From: Lachnospiraceae bacterium
Lineage (GTDB): Bacteria; Bacillota; Clostridia; Lachnospirales; Lachnospiraceae
Assembly (NCBI GenBank): GCA_015056815.1
Contig: SVFN01000011.1
Location: 1-64,000 of the forward strand
DNA: 64,000 nucleotides
Direction of reading: 5' to 3'
Shown: one piece after another, positions 8,621 through 16,460 of the stretch
How positions within the stretch are numbered: the stretch's first letter is position 1
How the letters are laid out: each line of letters starts with the position of its first letter
Notes under the pieces: generated by a model
What the model was told of the DNA's origin: nothing
Databases searched by the model: none
The model's input: the letters and a program-made list of their open reading frames with translations, nothing else
Program-made: the position numbers and the translations under genes

Positions 8621-9433
8621 ATGAAATATCAGTTATCAATTCAGGAAAAACTTAAGGATCTGAGAGTAGAAAAAGGCTTAAGTCTTGAAGAACTTGCCGC
8701 CGAGACCGATCTCTCAAAGTCCGCTCTCGGCAGTTACGAAACCAATGATCACAAAGATATTTCTCATACAGCTATCATTGCATTGGCAAAATTCTATGGT
8801 GTGTCTGCGGATTATCTTTTGGGATTATCAGAAAATCGGAATGAATGCTCGTCAGATATTTCTGAGCTGAAGCTCGACGATGATGCCATAGGCATTTTGA
8901 AAAGTGGCACCATCAACAATCGACTGCTCTGCGAAATCATCAAGCACCCTGACTTTTGGAAATTTATGAGTGACACGGAAATCTATGTCGACAGTCTGGC
9001 GGAAATGCAGATCCGGAACCTGAACAGTTTTGTCGCGTTGATGCGAAGTAAAATCCGGGTGCGTGATCAGATTCCGGATTCCGAACACTATCTTCGTACG
9101 CTCAAAGCATGTGAAATCGATGAAGATGATTATTTCAGCAGACTGATCTGCGAAGACATTACTGCAATTGCAAAAGACATAAAAGAATCTCATCGCCGAG
9201 ATGCAGAAACCGGCGATGAGAATAATCCGCTTACAGATGTAATTGATGTTGTGAAAGAATTTGCAATGGCAACCGATCCAATGAAAGCAACTCTTTCAAC
9301 TTTGAGCAAACAGCTTGGAATGAATTTCAATAAAATGGATCCGGCTGAGGTTCAGTTTTTCACAACACTTGTAGAAAAATATTCAACCTCATATCGAAGC
9401 ATGTTGCCAAAGAAGGGCCGTGGCAAAAAATAG
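8621..9433 (+). CDS. XRE family regulator with long C-terminal domain
   Basis: A 270-residue protein, one of the few on the plus strand. The HTH is at residues 1-65: YQLSIQEKLKDLRVEKGLS, LEELAAETDLSKSALGSYE, AIIALAKFYGVSADYLLGL. The remaining 200 residues are acidic and helical with no recognised domain; similar proteins occur on Tn1549-like and other clostridial elements. The ATG at 8621 was chosen because AGAGGA lies about nine bases upstream; an upstream ATG at 8546 lacks this. The gene sits alone between the two inverted repeats. Confidence 0.75.
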   Translation: MKYQLSIQEKLKDLRVEKGLSLEELAAETDLSKSALGSYETNDHKDISHTAIIALAKFYGVSADYLLGLSENRNECSSDISELKLDDDAIGILKSGTINNRLLCEIIKHPDFWKFMSDTEIYVDSLAEMQIRNLNSFVALMRSKIRVRDQIPDSEHYLRTLKACEIDEDDYFSRLICEDITAIAKDIKESHRRDAETGDENNPLTDVIDVVKEFAMATDPMKATLSTLSKQLGMNFNKMDPAEVQFFTTLVEKYSTSYRSMLPKKGRGKK

Positions 9434-9475
9434 CGATTTCCAATCGCGTAGCTCATCTGTTCCGACAGATGTTCA

Positions 9476-9660
9476 AGGGGCTTGGGGTGCACGACGTCCG
9501 GGGGACGTCGGTTTTGCACCGACCGAAGCAGAGCGGAGACGGTCCCCAACAAGCGCGGCAGGCTTTGTCTGGACACAGACATTGCTTGCCGCTTTGCGCA
9601 GCGATATCGCAACGCACTGCTTGCGATATTGCATCGAGGGCCCGAGATGCACTGCTTGCG
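9476..9660. repeat. Right arm of inverted repeat with iterated GCACTGCTTGC motifs
   Basis: Inverted partner of 8230-8360, starting about 45 bp after the XRE stop. It has the same hairpin (CGACGTCC-GGG-GGACGTCG at 9492-9510), the CCCCAACAAGC tail (9543-9554) and then three related motifs, CATTGCTTGC (9580-9589), GCACTGCTTGC (9614-9624) and GCACTGCTTGC (9649-9659). No gene is apparent in 9434-9725. Confidence 0.7.
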
Positions 9661-9725
9661 AGATACAATCATCCAGCTAAAATAACAAAGGCATTTTTCA
9701 AAACAACTATATCTTCTACGGAAAC

Positions 9726-10238
9726 TTACAAATTAGATATCATCAGCACGAGCAACAATCCCACCAAAAGAGTTTCCAGAATAGCACCTATAATGCTGAT
9801 GATTTTAACCTCGTTCCCCTTGAACAGTTTTGCTGAAACCCAATATGTTCCGGCACCAATCGCCCCACCTACAGTATTCATAATTAGGTCAGTTATATCA
9901 CTTGCACCTAAGGCAAATATCCACTGCAAAGTTTCAAAGCTCAAACTCAATAAAGCACTTAACACTATTCCAGAAAGAAACTTTTTCTTCCCCATCACTG
10001 TAAAATAAAATCCAGCAGGAATGAATACGATTGTATTATACAGCACTTCGTTAAAATGAAACCTCGATTCAGCTATTTGATCATTATCATAATGAAAAGG
10101 AATTAGATTAATCCCCCTCATTGACGGAATCTTGTTAATACTGTCTGCCAACTTAAAAAGGATCAACCAACAAAGGAATAATAAATACATTCCCATCACA
10201 ATGTACGCAAATATCTTTTCTTTTCGTTTCCCTGGCAT
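9726..10238 (-). CDS. VanZ family membrane protein
   Basis: A 170-residue integral membrane protein with four or five predicted spans: a hydrophobic N-terminus (YIVMGMYLLFLCWLILF), then FNEVLYNTIVFIPAGFYFTV, SGIVLSALLSLSFETLQWIF, the signature ASDITDLIMNTVGGAIGAG and a hydrophobic C-terminus. The NEVLYNTIVFIP and DITDLIMNTVGG motifs are diagnostic of VanZ-like proteins, which are linked to teicoplanin resistance in VanA elements, although most homologues have no proven role. It lies just inside the right end of the integrated element, and is probable cargo. Confidence 0.85.
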   Translation of the reverse strand: MPGKRKEKIFAYIVMGMYLLFLCWLILFKLADSINKIPSMRGINLIPFHYDNDQIAESRFHFNEVLYNTIVFIPAGFYFTVMGKKKFLSGIVLSALLSLSFETLQWIFALGASDITDLIMNTVGGAIGAGTYWVSAKLFKGNEVKIISIIGAILETLLVGLLLVLMISNL

Positions 10239-10389
10239 TGTTACATTCTGTCTCCTAAGATATACACCGATTATTTGTTATTTCGGAAGAGTCATTTAAA
10301 TAATTTAATCACATGTCATGAACGGTCAATTTTTCGCAGTGAATGATTATAAAAAATTATACCCAATAGCCTTCTGCTTTGAATTGATA

Positions 10390-12093
10390 CTATATCATTT
10401 GAAAGTGTTGCATGGCATCCTCTATCGCCTTAACCTTCTCTTCCGGGCATCCAGGTTGGTTGCTGTTCTCAGATTTTGGCCTATTATAGTTTTCCCGCTC
10501 GATGATCCCGTGCTTCTGTTTCACCTGTGCAATATTCAGATTCGTCACATGAAATCCATACTTCTCCTGCACCCAGTCCTGTATCTCCTTGTATGTAGCC
10601 TTGGCTTCTGCACTTGTCAGGTCCAGTTCATCCATATCCACCTTAACTTCGATATGATGTTTTGCTTCGGAAAGTTTGGACAAAAGTGCAACAGTCTCGA
10701 CGTGCACTGTCCCCGGAAACATATCAACCGTCACAGCCTTCTCCATGCGATAACCGTTTTCAAAGAATACTTCCAGATCTCTCGCAAGGCTGGTCGCCTT
10801 ACAGGAAATATAAACAATCCGATCCACACCAAATTCTATGATCTTAGGAAGTGCCTTCGGGTGAATACCGTCACGGGGCGGATCCAGGACGATAAAATCC
10901 GGTTTTTCCTGAATTTCATCAATGACCTTGAGTACATCTCCGGCGATAAACTCACAATTCTCCAGACCATTCAGCTTCGCGTTCTCTTTAGCTGCTTCCA
11001 CTGCTTCCTCCACGATCTCGACACCGATTACTTTCTTTGATACCGGAGCCAGCATCTGTGCGATGGTTCCTGTTCCGCTGTAAAGGTCGAACACGACTTT
11101 ATCCGGAGTGCCGTCGTTGCAAAGGCTTCCCACATACTCCCTTACTGTTTCATAGAGCACCTCTGCACCGAGGGAATTCGTCTGAAAGAAGGAAAATTCA
11201 GATATACGGAAAGACAGTCCCAACAGTTTTTCCGTAAAGTATGGTCTGCCATAAAGGATCGCTGTATGATCGTTTTTCACAACATCTGCCACTGAATCAT
11301 TATAGGTGTGCAGGATTCCTGCGATCCGACCGCTCAGATGTTCGCTTTCACAGTTGTTATCCTCTCTTTTATCCAGTTTACATAACCGATTCACTAAAAC
11401 CCCAAAATCACATTGCATCTGCGATGTGGTAACGATTGCGATCAGGATCTCTCCTGTATATTCCGCCTTACGGACAAGCAGATGTCTCACATACCCTTCC
11501 TGCTTCATACGATGATAAAAAGGAAGTCCGCTCTCTCTGCAAAAGTCAAGCACAGTCTGCAGGATCATACGAAAATCCTCATCGACAATCTGGCAGTTTA
11601 TTACCGGAACCACATCATAAAAGCTGCCTCTTTTATGCATCCCCAGGGAAAGAGGACCGTCTTTGTATTCATCTCCGAAAGAGAACTCCATCTTGTTGCG
11701 GTAGCCAAACTGCTTCGGACTTCGCTTGATCCCTTCATAGGAATAATCCGGTATTTCTCCTCTGTTTGCATATACCTGATCTAATAGTTCCTTTACCTGT
11801 CTCTCCTTCATGGCAAGCTGATCCCCGTAAGAAAGATGCTGATACGTACATCCTCCGCAATCGGCAAAATGCGGACAAGGACTCTCGATCTCATTCTCCG
11901 CTTTTTCCAACACTTCCATGAGACAGCCTTCTGCTTTTCCTTTTCGCTTTTTCTGAATGCGTACAGAGACCTTTTGTCCTTCGATTACGTTTTTTACCCA
12001 GACAGGACAGTCTTCTCCTTCCACCTGTACCATTCCCTTATTCGGATACATTACTTTTGTTACCGTACCTTCATAAACCTGACCTTTTTTCAT
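10390..12093 (-). CDS. rlmD: 23S rRNA (uracil-5-)-methyltransferase RlmD/RumA with C-terminal extension
   Basis: A 567-residue class I SAM-dependent methyltransferase that makes 5-methyluridine in 23S rRNA. It has an N-terminal TRAM domain (GQVYEGTVTKVMYPNKG), the iron-sulfur motif CPHFADCGGC, the SAM site FDLYSGTGTIAQML, the DPPRDGIHPKAL motif and the catalytic Cys in VYISCKATSLARDL. After VETVALLSKL an extra segment of about 90 residues follows (VDMDELDLTSAEAKATY, YGFHVTNLNIAQVKQKHG, ENYNRPKSE, HFQMI), which normal RumA proteins lack. That part is duplicated at 2078-2389 and probably came with the element. ATG 12093 is preferred because a terminator occupies the region further upstream. Confidence 0.9.
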   Translation of the reverse strand: MKKGQVYEGTVTKVMYPNKGMVQVEGEDCPVWVKNVIEGQKVSVRIQKKRKGKAEGCLMEVLEKAENEIESPCPHFADCGGCTYQHLSYGDQLAMKERQVKELLDQVYANRGEIPDYSYEGIKRSPKQFGYRNKMEFSFGDEYKDGPLSLGMHKRGSFYDVVPVINCQIVDEDFRMILQTVLDFCRESGLPFYHRMKQEGYVRHLLVRKAEYTGEILIAIVTTSQMQCDFGVLVNRLCKLDKREDNNCESEHLSGRIAGILHTYNDSVADVVKNDHTAILYGRPYFTEKLLGLSFRISEFSFFQTNSLGAEVLYETVREYVGSLCNDGTPDKVVFDLYSGTGTIAQMLAPVSKKVIGVEIVEEAVEAAKENAKLNGLENCEFIAGDVLKVIDEIQEKPDFIVLDPPRDGIHPKALPKIIEFGVDRIVYISCKATSLARDLEVFFENGYRMEKAVTVDMFPGTVHVETVALLSKLSEAKHHIEVKVDMDELDLTSAEAKATYKEIQDWVQEKYGFHVTNLNIAQVKQKHGIIERENYNRPKSENSNQPGCPEEKVKAIEDAMQHFQMI

Positions 12094-12229
12094 ACTTATA
12101 ACCCATCTTTCTGCGAAAGCCACCAATGCGGTTATAAAACCGGTGGCATCTATTTTATTGTCTTTAAAATCATCAATCACAACTGCTGTGGGCTTGATGT
12201 TCATAAAACATAACTCCAAGTTTCTATAC

Positions 12230-12258
12230 ATCAAAGAAAGGAGGCCAAAAGCCTCCTT
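12230..12258 (-). terminator. Rho-independent terminator after the acidic membrane protein gene
   Basis: Stem AAGGAGGC / GCCTCCTT with a five-base loop (12238-12258). On the minus strand it is followed by TTTCTTTG. It ends the 12271-12597 transcript and lies upstream of the chosen rlmD start. Confidence 0.75.
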
Positions 12259-12270
12259 CCCGAATCGTTC

Positions 12271-12597
12271 TTATTCTTCCTCTGTTGCTTCTTCTTCAGT
12301 CTTTGCAGGCTCTACCGGAACGACTTCCTCTTCCTCATCGTCCTCATCATCCTCAAAGAAGTCATCATCAAAATCATCATCAAAATCTTCTTCAAAATCC
12401 TCCAGGTAATCCGGTGTGAAATATAAATATAACGCATATGCGATCGTGGCGATCGCTGCGATCACTCCTACGATTGCAAATACCCAGATCACAACATTCG
12501 ATTTCTTTTTCTTAACTTCTTCTTCCTGCTGTTTACGGAACAGATCACCCGCCTTGATCATTTCAATGAGTTCATCCGCCTTGATCTTATTGCTCAT
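12271..12597 (-). CDS. Single-pass membrane protein with acidic C-terminal tail
   Basis: A 108-residue protein: a charged N-terminal helix (KADELIEMIKAGDLFRK, KKKK), one membrane span (NVVIWVFAIVGVIAAIATIAY, about residues 35-60), then a tail made almost only of Asp, Glu and Phe (DFEEDFDDDFDDDFFEDDE and following EEEE), ending in EPAKTEEEATEEE. The lysines before the span put the N-terminus inside and the acidic tail outside. A good ribosome binding site (AAGGAGG) precedes the ATG. It is widespread-looking but I recognise no named family; the tail might bind cations or the cell wall. Confidence 0.7.
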   Translation of the reverse strand: MSNKIKADELIEMIKAGDLFRKQQEEEVKKKKSNVVIWVFAIVGVIAAIATIAYALYLYFTPDYLEDFEEDFDDDFDDDFFEDDEDDEEEEVVPVEPAKTEEEATEEE

Positions 12598-12696
12598 GTG
12601 AAATACCTCCTTCTCAAGTTCGCTTATGTCTATTTTAACACTTTTTTCCTGATTTTACTACTGAAATTTTTATCTTTTTTATTTTGAGAATGCTTC

Positions 12697-15162
12697 CTAC
12701 ACCTTCTTCAGCTTTGCAAACGCAGCATACATCACTTTCCTGCCATAATTTTCAGAGTCAAACAGAACCGTCACCTGATAATCTCTTGATCCTTCCTCGA
12801 TCTTCTCCACAGTCCCCGTACCAAACTTGATATGTTTGACTCTGTCACCCACACCATAATCCGGTGCTTCTGCTGTCTTTGGCATCCCCTTGGAAAGCCC
12901 TGCCATACCGGCTGCCGCCTTCGCCATATAGGGCTGTACTTCTGACCTTGTGGTCTTCTTCTTATAATATGCTTTCGGACGCCCGTCATAAGAAACTCCC
13001 GTAGATTCCGGCTTTTTATCAAACACATCATCCGTCAACACCCCAGATCTTCCGCCCGGTACATAACCGCTTGTTTCGTTCCTCGCTCCAGACTCTGCAT
13101 TTCTGTCCGAACGACCACTCATACCAACATACCGGCTGCTGCCTGCATACAATCCACCAAAGGGTTTTTGTTTAAAGGAAGTCCTCGGCATGGAGTCATC
13201 ATCATAATGTCCAAATTCTGATATTTTACTTGCCGGCACCTTATTATCCAGAAGATCTGCCGGAATCTCCCTGACAAATCTGCTGACCGGGTTGTACTGC
13301 GTTTCGCCCCGCACCATACGCGCATATGCATGTGACAGTGTCAGTTCTTTTTTCGCCCTGGTGATGCCCACATAAGCCAGCCTTCTTTCTTCTTCCAGTT
13401 CATCCGCGCCATCGTCAAACAGTGCCATCTTACTCGGGAAAACGCCATCTTCCAATCCGGCCAGATAGACATTCGGGAATTCCAGCCCCTTGGCACTGTG
13501 CAGAGTCATAAGCAGTACTTTGTCACTGTCACCGTCCACGTTGTCAATATCCGCTACAAGCGCAACCTCTTCCAGAAATTCAGAAAGTGTGGCATCTTCA
13601 TGCTCCTGTTCGTAAGAAACCACCTTTGAGATCAATTCATCAATATTCTCGATCCTGGCCTGTGCTTCCTCGTCATTATCCGCTTCCAACTGTTCCACAT
13701 ATTCCGTTGTCTTGATCACATCCCGGATCAGTCCTTCCAGGCCAAACTCCGCTCTGGCGCGAAATACCTGTATCATCGTGACAAATGGTTTTAATCTGGC
13801 GGCACTTCTTCCGATCGTCATGATCTGGTCCGCTTCCTCCAGCGCTTCAAAAAAACTGATCTGACGCTCATCCGCATATTCCTGCACCTTTGCGATCGTT
13901 GCATTGCCGATCCCGCGTTTTGGTACATTGATGATCCTCTTGACCGCAAGATCATCACGACCATTGTCAATGGTCTTTAAATATGACAGAAGATCTTTAA
14001 TCTCCTTACGGCTGTAGAAATTCACACCGCCTACTACATTATATGGGATCCCAGCCCGGATAAACTGCTCCTCCAGGACACGCGCCTGGGCGTTGGTACG
14101 GTAAAGCACCGCACAATCTTTATAGTTATACTCGCCCTTTCTGTACTTCCCTGCAATATCATAGGCAATGTACTCTGCTTCTTCATAGGCCGTATCAAAC
14201 GGTCTGTAGTGTAGACGGCTTCCGGCTTCTGCTTTTGTCCAGAGTGCTTTTGCTTTTCTTCCCACATTGTTACTGATCACAGCATTAGCCGCATCCAGTA
14301 CATTGGAAGTAGAACGATAATTCTGCTCCAGTTTGATGACGGTCGCATCGGGGTAGTTGCTTTCAAAATCAAGGATATTGCGGATATTTGCTCCCCTGAA
14401 TTTGTAAATAGACTGGTCGTCATCTCCCACCACGCACAGATTTCTGTGCCCGCCTGCCAGAAGACGGATCAGTTCAAACTGTGCTGTATTGGTATCCTGA
14501 TACTCATCCACCATGACGTACCGGAATCTTTGTTGATAACTTTGCAGCACATCCGGACATGCTTTAAAAAGCTCTACCGTCTTTACGATCAGATCATCAA
14601 AGTCCATCGCATTATTGCCTCTTAATACCGCCTGGTACTCTGCATACGCCATAGCGATCTTCTGTTTCTGGAAATCTCCCAAAGCATTGGTCTGATAAGT
14701 GATGGGATCGATCAGTTCATCTTTAGCCCTGGAGATTGCGCCTAAGATCGTGCGTTCTTTCAGCATCTTCGTATCGATCTGGAGCTTCTTGCACAGTTCT
14801 TTCATAACGGTTTTCTGATCATCGGTATCATAGATGGTAAAGCTGTTATCAAAGCCGATCCGGTCCGCATATCTCCTTAATATACGGACGCAGGTCGAAT
14901 GGAATGTGGCCACCCAGATACTCTCTGAGCCAAATCCCACCAGGTCATCCACACGCTCCCGCATTTCGCCTGCGGCTTTATTCGTAAAGGTGATCGCCAT
15001 AATATTCCATGGATTTACCTGACATTCTTCGATCAGATAGGCGATCCTGTGTGTCAGTACTCTTGTCTTACCGCTTCCGGCCCCTGCAAGGATCAGAACC
15101 GGTCCCTCTGTCTGAAGTACCGCTTCTTTCTGCTCTGTATTCAAGGTATCGTAAATACTCAT
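12697..15162 (-). CDS. pcrA: ATP-dependent DNA helicase PcrA/UvrD
   Basis: An 821-residue superfamily 1 3'-5' helicase used in repair, plasmid replication and clearing RecA filaments. Motifs in order: Q motif LNTEQKEAVLQTEGP, Walker A AGAGSGKTRVLTHRIAYL, ITFTNKAAGEMRER, Walker B VDEYQDTNTAQFEL, DDQSIYKFRGA, LEQNYRSTSNVL, LMTLHSAKGLEFPNVYLAGL and YVGITRAKKELTLSHA. The C-terminal PcrA-type Tudor domain (YGVGDRVKHIKFGTGTVEKI) that contacts RNA polymerase is present. ATG 15162 has GGAGG four bases upstream. Monocistronic as far as can be seen. Confidence 0.97.
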   Translation of the reverse strand: MSIYDTLNTEQKEAVLQTEGPVLILAGAGSGKTRVLTHRIAYLIEECQVNPWNIMAITFTNKAAGEMRERVDDLVGFGSESIWVATFHSTCVRILRRYADRIGFDNSFTIYDTDDQKTVMKELCKKLQIDTKMLKERTILGAISRAKDELIDPITYQTNALGDFQKQKIAMAYAEYQAVLRGNNAMDFDDLIVKTVELFKACPDVLQSYQQRFRYVMVDEYQDTNTAQFELIRLLAGGHRNLCVVGDDDQSIYKFRGANIRNILDFESNYPDATVIKLEQNYRSTSNVLDAANAVISNNVGRKAKALWTKAEAGSRLHYRPFDTAYEEAEYIAYDIAGKYRKGEYNYKDCAVLYRTNAQARVLEEQFIRAGIPYNVVGGVNFYSRKEIKDLLSYLKTIDNGRDDLAVKRIINVPKRGIGNATIAKVQEYADERQISFFEALEEADQIMTIGRSAARLKPFVTMIQVFRARAEFGLEGLIRDVIKTTEYVEQLEADNDEEAQARIENIDELISKVVSYEQEHEDATLSEFLEEVALVADIDNVDGDSDKVLLMTLHSAKGLEFPNVYLAGLEDGVFPSKMALFDDGADELEEERRLAYVGITRAKKELTLSHAYARMVRGETQYNPVSRFVREIPADLLDNKVPASKISEFGHYDDDSMPRTSFKQKPFGGLYAGSSRYVGMSGRSDRNAESGARNETSGYVPGGRSGVLTDDVFDKKPESTGVSYDGRPKAYYKKKTTRSEVQPYMAKAAAGMAGLSKGMPKTAEAPDYGVGDRVKHIKFGTGTVEKIEEGSRDYQVTVLFDSENYGRKVMYAAFAKLKKV

Positions 15163-15386
15163 ATGTCCTCCGATCAACTGTCTGCATTTATCCCGTCTGC
15201 CATACAGTTTTCTGTCCTTTCTATATACTGCTGCTTAATCCGCTTCTCCGGCAGCATGGTATCAAAAAACATGTGTTCGTTATTGTATCACATTTTCTTC
15301 CATCAATCCAGTCACTTTTTTGACAAAAGTCTTTTTCGTCTTTTGTCAGCAAAAGTACTTTGATCTCAGTGCCACCGGCCGACACT

Positions 15387-15426
15387 AAAAAAAGCGTTTA
15401 CAGAATTGTAAAAAACCATAAACGCT
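15387..15426 (-). terminator. Terminator after the TetR gene
   Basis: Stem AGCGTTTA / TAAACGCT (15393-15426), followed on the minus strand by a run of seven T. It lies 7 bp after the stop of the TetR-family gene. Confidence 0.75.
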
Positions 15427-15432
15427 CTTCCC

Positions 15433-16062
15433 TTATTTCGTATCCTTCTTATAAAGTCTGTAAAACTGCTGCACATGCCGTACGATCAGATGCAGTACTT
15501 CTTCCTCCGTCTCCGGCTCTCTGTCTACATAACCGAGTAGAACATAAATCGGATACACATATTGTTTTGCCATAATACATACATCCTCTTCAATCAGAAC
15601 GCCTTCTTCTATCAGCTTTTTGAACAAAGCTTCATGATACGCCGGAAGCACTTCAATGTATCGCTCATTGTAAATCTTTGCCAGTCTTTTGTTGTAAAAC
15701 TGCTCCTGAGTCAGAAGCTTACGGAATTTACTGATATACTCATCCTTCAATACATATTCAACTACCGTCCTCACTCTTTCCAGCAGTTCTTCCTCTGTAA
15801 TATCTTCAAATAAATAGATCAGATAACCATCATCCAGTTTTTCGTACATTCTTTTTTCCTGCGTCTCAAATCTTTGCTCGATCACTTCCATGATCGCATC
15901 AAAGATCGCCTGCTTGCTCTTAAAATGCTTATAAAGAGAAGGAGCCTTAATTCCGACTCCTTTCGCTATTTCTTCTACACCGACCGCTTCATATCCTTTT
16001 TGTGAAAACAGTGTCAGCGCTGTATTCATAATCCGCTGTTTGGTAGAAATCCTCTGTTCCAT
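15433..16062 (-). CDS. TetR family transcriptional regulator
   Basis: A 209-residue TetR/AcrR regulator. The N-terminal HTH is clear: TKQRIMNTALTLFSQKGYEAVGVEEIAKGVGIKAPSLYKHFKSK (read across residues 5-50, with the recognition helix at APSLYKHF). The rest is the helical ligand-binding and dimerization domain. ATG 16062 is preferred over ATG 16068 because GGGAG then lies eight bases upstream. No divergently transcribed transporter is adjacent, so its target is unclear. A long palindrome about 240 bp upstream (16297-16337) could be its operator, but this is a guess. Confidence 0.9.
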   Translation of the reverse strand: MEQRISTKQRIMNTALTLFSQKGYEAVGVEEIAKGVGIKAPSLYKHFKSKQAIFDAIMEVIEQRFETQEKRMYEKLDDGYLIYLFEDITEEELLERVRTVVEYVLKDEYISKFRKLLTQEQFYNKRLAKIYNERYIEVLPAYHEALFKKLIEEGVLIEEDVCIMAKQYVYPIYVLLGYVDREPETEEEVLHLIVRHVQQFYRLYKKDTK

Positions 16063-16460
16063 CCTCATCTCTCCCGTCTCTTTGATGAACTATCTCCTTC
16101 ACAGCATGTAGTACTCCAGGTAATAACCATGGTAGGCAGACATGAATACAACTCCCTTTCAAGTATCCCTCATCCATATATAGAATCCCTCATCTCACAC
16201 ATCATTCCTCAAACCGAACAGAAATGTACTTGAATCTCATCAAAGCCCCTCTTTGCCCTGAATCAAATATGTATTCATTTACCACGCCGCCTACCGGCTA
16301 AGACCTTTTAGCTAATGATAAGCTAAAAGGTCTTAGCTGTCAAGTACTTTTGGACCGTTTTGAATATCTTTTTCATTAATGGCCGGTACTGTGCTGTTCA
16401 GTCAGTCATACACTTTTGAAGTACCGGCCAACGGGTATTGTGGTGTCCGGTTATCAGCTT
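16063..16460. other. Intergenic region with two inverted repeats
   Basis: No gene seen in about 400 bp. Two strong dyads occur: 17-bp perfect arms GCTAAGACCTTTTAGCT (16297-16313) and its complement (16321-16337) around a seven-base loop, and GGCCGGTACT (16381-16390) with AGTACCGGCC (16420-16429). Neither has a long T-run in the direction of the cellulase transcript, so they may be operators, RNA-stabilising hairpins or a weak terminator. Confidence 0.65.

Larger units (their letters stand above)
2390..10701. mobile_element. Integrative element inserted in the 3' end of rlmD (about 8.3 kb)
   Basis: The limits are set by the duplicated rlmD tail: left copy 2078-2389, right copy 10390-10701, sharing GTCTCGAC as the likely core of the attachment site. 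The right copy is joined to the full rlmD gene, so the element seems to restore the gene with its own 3' end. Contents: two acetyltransferases, two or three HTH proteins, an ORF6N protein, a large serine recombinase (frameshifted) and a VanZ-like gene. No relaxase, coupling protein or secretion genes are seen. Insertion into the 3' end of rumA/rlmCD homologues is well known for integrative elements of Gram-positive bacteria. The exact crossover base is inferred. Confidence 0.75.

Noticed and set aside
9420-10008. Plus-strand ORFs across the right inverted repeat
   Set aside because: They cover a hairpin-rich repeat and the antisense of the VanZ-like gene; composition is not protein-like.
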